DNA from: Paenibacillus sp. FSL R5-0345
GTDB taxonomy: Bacteria; Bacillota; Bacilli; Paenibacillales; Paenibacillaceae
NCBI RefSeq assembly: GCF_000758585.1
Contig: NZ_CP009281.1
Coordinates: 6,262,001 to 6,326,000 of the forward strand
Direction of reading: 5' to 3'
DNA length: 64,000 nucleotides
The notes beneath the pieces are model-generated. The model did no database searches, was not told the origin of the DNA, and saw nothing but the letters and a program-made list of their open reading frames with translations. Of this stretch, positions 61,457 through 64,000 are shown in pieces. A program made the position numbers and the translations under genes. Position 1 is the first letter of the stretch. Every line of letters starts with the position of its first letter.

Positions 61457-62455
61457 TTAGAACTTTTTCTTAACGACCTTGTCCAAATTGTCCAGCATAA
61501 TCCCTGTTCCCTTTACTACACAATGCATAGGGTCTTCCGCAACCCAGACAGGTACATGTAATTCTTCTGAGAGCAGCTCGTCCAATCCGTTAAGCAAAGC
61601 ACCTCCACCAGTAAGAACAACACCCCGGTCAATGATGTCCGCAGACAATTCTGGTGGTGTACGCTCCAGTACCGATTTAGCTGCAGCCACAATAGAAGAA
61701 ACCGGATCCCACAATGCTTCCTTTACCTCACCAGCCGTAATAGTGAGCGTCTGGGGAAGTCCGCTTACCATGTCCCGGCCGCGAATATCCATTTCGGACT
61801 TCATCAAACCAGGTCGAACCGTACCAATAGTAACCTTAATATCCTCTGCTGTCCGTTCACCGATCAACAATTTATACTTTTGTTTAATATATCTTAAAAT
61901 GGCCTCGTCGAACTTGTCTCCAGCGACTTTAATCGAAGAAGCGGTAACGACGTCGCCCATAGAAAGTACGGCTACATCCGTCGTTCCGCCACCGATATCG
62001 ACGACCATATTTCCACTTGGTTGATAAATGTCCATTCCCGCTCCAATCGCAGCGGCCTTTGGCTCTTCTTCCATAAACACTTCCTTAGCCCCGCTACGTT
62101 CTGCCGCTTCCCTTATGGACTTCTGTTCCACAGATGTAATATTTGTAGGGGCGCATATCAGAATGCGAGGCCGTGAGTACCAGGTACGACCGCCAACACG
62201 GTCAATAAAATACTTCAGCATCATTTCCGTGATTTCAAAATCCGCAATGACACCATCCCGTAAAGGACGGATAGTTGTTATATTTCCAGGTGTACGTCCA
62301 ACCATGCGACGTGCCTGTTCTCCCACCGCAAGGACTCTCTTCGTATCACTTTCAAGTGTGACCACGGAAGGTTCATCCAGAACGACTCCCCTTCCCTTAA
62401 CATGTATGAGCACATTGGCCGTGCCGAGGTCGATTCCGATATCCTTGCTAAACAT
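61457..62455 (-). CDS. mbl: MreB-like cell-shape protein Mbl
   Basis: Actin-like filament protein directing the elongation peptidoglycan machinery. It has 332 residues. Phosphate-binding motifs: DIGIDLGTANVLIHVKGRG and DIGGGTTDVAVLSMGD; TGGGALLNGLDELL near residue 285. ATG at 62455. Mbl rather than MreB is inferred from the spoIIID-mbl-flhO order and the FSKDIGIDLGTANVLIHV opening. Confidence 0.95.
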   Translation of the reverse strand: MFSKDIGIDLGTANVLIHVKGRGVVLDEPSVVTLESDTKRVLAVGEQARRMVGRTPGNITTIRPLRDGVIADFEITEMMLKYFIDRVGGRTWYSRPRILICAPTNITSVEQKSIREAAERSGAKEVFMEEEPKAAAIGAGMDIYQPSGNMVVDIGGGTTDVAVLSMGDVVTASSIKVAGDKFDEAILRYIKQKYKLLIGERTAEDIKVTIGTVRPGLMKSEMDIRGRDMVSGLPQTLTITAGEVKEALWDPVSSIVAAAKSVLERTPPELSADIIDRGVVLTGGGALLNGLDELLSEELHVPVWVAEDPMHCVVKGTGIMLDNLDKVVKKKF

Positions 62456-62584
62456 AATGAAAGAGCCCCCAAAGTGTTATTTTAATTGAAAAAACAGCAG
62501 TTAGTACTAAATTTAAAAATAACATACTTTAGGGGAAGTACACAATGTTTTAAAGCTGAATATTTCCTTAAATTTCCGAAAATC

Positions 62585-62872
62585 TCATGGCTTTGATGCT
62601 ACAGCAACCTCACGTTTTTTCCCCGTCGTTTTTTTATATTTAATTTTTGTGGCTTCTCCCCCCCGAAGATGTCGGATGGATTTGTGATATTCAAGAATGT
62701 GCTTCACCTGATCAGCCAGATCAGGGTTGATCTCTGGCAGACGCTCAGTCAAGTCTTTGTGCACCGTGCTCTTTGAAACGCCAAATTCCTTGGCTATGGT
62801 CCGGACCGTATGCCTGGTTTCCACGATGCAGCGTCCGATTTTGATCGTACGTTCCTTGATGTAATCGTGCAC
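62585..62872 (-). CDS. spoIIID: sporulation transcription factor SpoIIID
   Basis: Small HTH regulator that modulates the mother-cell SigmaE and SigmaK regulons. GTG 62872 (MHDYIKERTIKIGR), seven bases behind GGGAGG, gives 95 residues; an upstream ATG at 62887 is rejected. The HTH IAKEFGVSKSTVHKDLTERL and the HKSIRHLRGGEATK tail match Bacillus SpoIIID closely. It is directly upstream of mbl. Confidence 0.96.
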   Translation of the reverse strand: MHDYIKERTIKIGRCIVETRHTVRTIAKEFGVSKSTVHKDLTERLPEINPDLADQVKHILEYHKSIRHLRGGEATKIKYKKTTGKKREVAVASKP

Positions 62873-62905
62873 GCTCCCGCCTCCCAACTGTGGATAGTTT
62901 GGTAC

Positions 62906-62933
62906 ATTATATGAGGGGCGGGCTTATATATTC
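62906..62933 (-). promoter_or_regulatory. Possible SigmaE promoter of spoIIID
   Basis: GAATATA (62927-62933), a 13-base spacer and CATATAAT (62906-62913), compared with SigmaE patterns KMATATT and CATACANT. The spacer is one base short of usual; spoIIID is a SigmaE gene in Bacillus, so it is plausible. Confidence 0.45.
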
Positions 62934-63060
62934 GCGCTTTCAAGACATGACAAGCCTGGGAGGGCTCATTTTATTTAATGGACAACCTAAGAAGCCTTGT
63001 TATTCGCAAGCCGGAACGTTATTAGTCCTTTAGAACATGCAGCCGTTTCTCGCAGAAAAT

Positions 63061-63097
63061 AAGGCTCTTTATAAGCATGCAGCTTAAGAAGAGCCTT
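63061..63097 (-). terminator. Second hairpin downstream of spoIIQ
   Basis: AAGGCTCTT (63061-63069) with AAGAGCCTT (63089-63097) is a perfect 9-bp inverted repeat with a TATTTTC tail on the minus strand. It would back up the terminator at 63103. Confidence 0.55.
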
Positions 63098-63102
63098 GTT
63101 CA

Positions 63103-63130
63103 CAAAAAAATAGGGGGCTTTCGCCCCCCG
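63103..63130 (-). terminator. Terminator after spoIIQ
   Basis: The stem GGGGGGC with GCCCCCT, loop GAAA, and TATTTTTTTG following on the minus strand. Confidence 0.92.
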
Positions 63131-63142
63131 CTATAGCTATTC

Positions 63143-63877
63143 TTATCGCCCTGGCAATAACTCAGATGGATTAACTACGTTACCATCCTTATACACTTCA
63201 AAGTGTACATGATTACCGAGGTTCTTCTCGAGTTCACTGCGACCTGCTGTTGCAAGAGTATCCCCTTGTTTCACAACATCGCCTTTTTTAACTTTCGTGT
63301 CGCCAAGACTTTGGTACACGGTCTTCATGTTACCTTGATGAGTAATCTCAATTACCTTACCTAGTACCGCAACATCTTCCACTCTAGTTACTTCACCGCT
63401 AAGCGCTGCTTTAACGTCGAATGTGTTGTTGTCTTCACGGGCAAGATCAATACCGACATTAGGAATAAATTTGTCGTTATACTGCACCATGGCGGCAACG
63501 TGATTGTCCTCTGTACCATTCTCATCATAGTACGGCTTGACCACTTCTACTTCCCCTGGATTGGCTACTGGCCAAGCCAAGCTTTCCGCTGAAGCAAGAA
63601 CTTCAAGGGCATCTGGATTACTGTTAGCAGTACCAGCTTCGTTAGTCGAAGCTCCTACTTGCTGTGTTGTGGCGGCGGTGTCCAGCGGCTTTTGGCCGGC
63701 ATCCTGATAGACCCACACCAAGGTTAGTATAATTGCCGCTGCCGCCGTGTAGACTGCTGGGAACACCCAACGTTTAGATAACATCTTGCTCCATGAAGAA
63801 GGTTTAGCACCTGAATCTCCCTGCGATTTTTTGAGAGATTCATCATGGTTTGTTTTGTTTTTGTCTTGTTCATTCAT
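63143..63877 (-). CDS. spoIIQ: SpoIIQ-like forespore M23-fold protein
   Basis: Forespore membrane partner of SpoIIIAH in the channel between the two sporangium membranes. It has 244 residues: a disordered cytoplasmic N-terminus, one membrane segment (WVFPAVYTAAAAIILTLVWV), a linker, and a LytM/M23 fold. The second metal motif HVHFEV is intact, but the first position reads PNVGIDLA where active M23 peptidases have HxxxD, so it is expected to be catalytically dead, as known for SpoIIQ. ATG at 63877 behind GAGGTGAT. Confidence 0.9.
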   Translation of the reverse strand: MNEQDKNKTNHDESLKKSQGDSGAKPSSWSKMLSKRWVFPAVYTAAAAIILTLVWVYQDAGQKPLDTAATTQQVGASTNEAGTANSNPDALEVLASAESLAWPVANPGEVEVVKPYYDENGTEDNHVAAMVQYNDKFIPNVGIDLAREDNNTFDVKAALSGEVTRVEDVAVLGKVIEITHQGNMKTVYQSLGDTKVKKGDVVKQGDTLATAGRSELEKNLGNHVHFEVYKDGNVVNPSELLPGR

Positions 63878-63897
63878 ATGGTTATCACCTCAGTAAC

Positions 63898-63926
63898 CAG
63901 TGTTACCGGGCTTCTATCTTTTATAC
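63898..63926 (-). promoter_or_regulatory. SigmaF promoter of spoIIQ
   Basis: GTATA (63922-63926), a 14-base spacer and GGTAACACTG (63898-63907) fit the SigmaF pattern GYATA-N14/15-GGNNANANTR fully. This agrees with early forespore expression of spoIIQ. Confidence 0.85.
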
Positions 63927-64000
63927 GTATCTTTCAAGTTATTTTTTCAGAAGAGTTGAGATTTGCGTAAAAGAGATACCACTGTAATAGTGTTTGAGAA

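Noticed and set aside
1-64000. tRNA, rRNA, tmRNA, prophage or intact insertion sequence
   Set aside because: No cloverleaf with CCA-type ends, no rRNA motifs, no transposase or integrase frame was recognised on either strand.

Overview
The window reads as a chromosomal segment of a spore-forming, flagellated Firmicute, most probably Paenibacillus. The clues are a SASP gene, spoIIID and spoIIQ; SLH-domain surface proteins together with csaB; a Bacillus-like order hpf-secA-prfB / flagellar late genes / comF / degSU / tagO and spoIIQ-spoIIID-mbl-flhO-flhP-fabZ; and a moderate GC content. Every gene I can support (52) lies on the minus strand, so transcription runs from high to low coordinates throughout. 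I saw no rRNA, tRNA, CRISPR array, prophage or intact insertion sequence. I could not run database searches; family names come from motif recognition.

Layout from low to high coordinates: (1) 1-489, a truncated PEP-hydrolase/Tm-1-like TIM-barrel gene. (2) 0.6-9.2 kb, a complete arginine block transcribed argC-J-B-D-F-G-H, with an ArgR/AhrC-like box on the -10 of the argC promoter. (3) 9.3-17.5 kb, housekeeping genes: a YitT-family membrane protein, prfB with its programmed +1 frameshift, secA, long-form hpf, a small SLH protein and a cold-shock protein. (4) 17.7-28.0 kb, late flagellar genes: flgM-flgN-flgK-flgL-DUF6470-fliW-csrA, then hag, then flaG-fliD-fliS-fliT. Three SigmaD-like promoters with identical 16-nt spacers are visible, and the hag leader carries two CsrA-type sites. 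(5) 28.2-33.8 kb, comFA-comFC, a small membrane protein with a glycosyltransferase-like motif, and degS-degU. (6) 33.8-51.5 kb, a surface-protein region: a phosphodiester glycosidase-like protein with a stalk domain, three large SLH proteins (one probably the main S-layer protein), a small secreted protein, with metK, a SASP and a helical protein between them. (7) 51.7-58.7 kb, tagO, tagA-like, csaB, a polytopic DUF5693-like protein and a phosphosugar mutase, a plausible set for making and pyruvylating the secondary cell-wall polymer that SLH domains bind. (8) 58.7-63.9 kb, fabZ, epuA, flhP, flhO, mbl, spoIIID and spoIIQ.

Functionally, regions 6 and 7 form a surface-anchoring programme: CsaB ketal-pyruvylates the polymer and the SLH proteins dock on it. 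Region 4 is a SigmaD regulon with its own anti-sigma factor (FlgM) and a CsrA-FliW control of flagellin translation.

The least ordinary observations are a terminator hairpin before flgM whose upstream arm is also the SigmaD -10 element, two families of dispersed palindromic intergenic repeats, a very GC-rich patch inside comFA, a long structured region upstream of the S-layer gene with tandem in-frame start sites, and a decayed spacer next to hag with a tandem repeat. I found no obviously new multi-gene system; the novelty candidates are regulatory and repeat elements.
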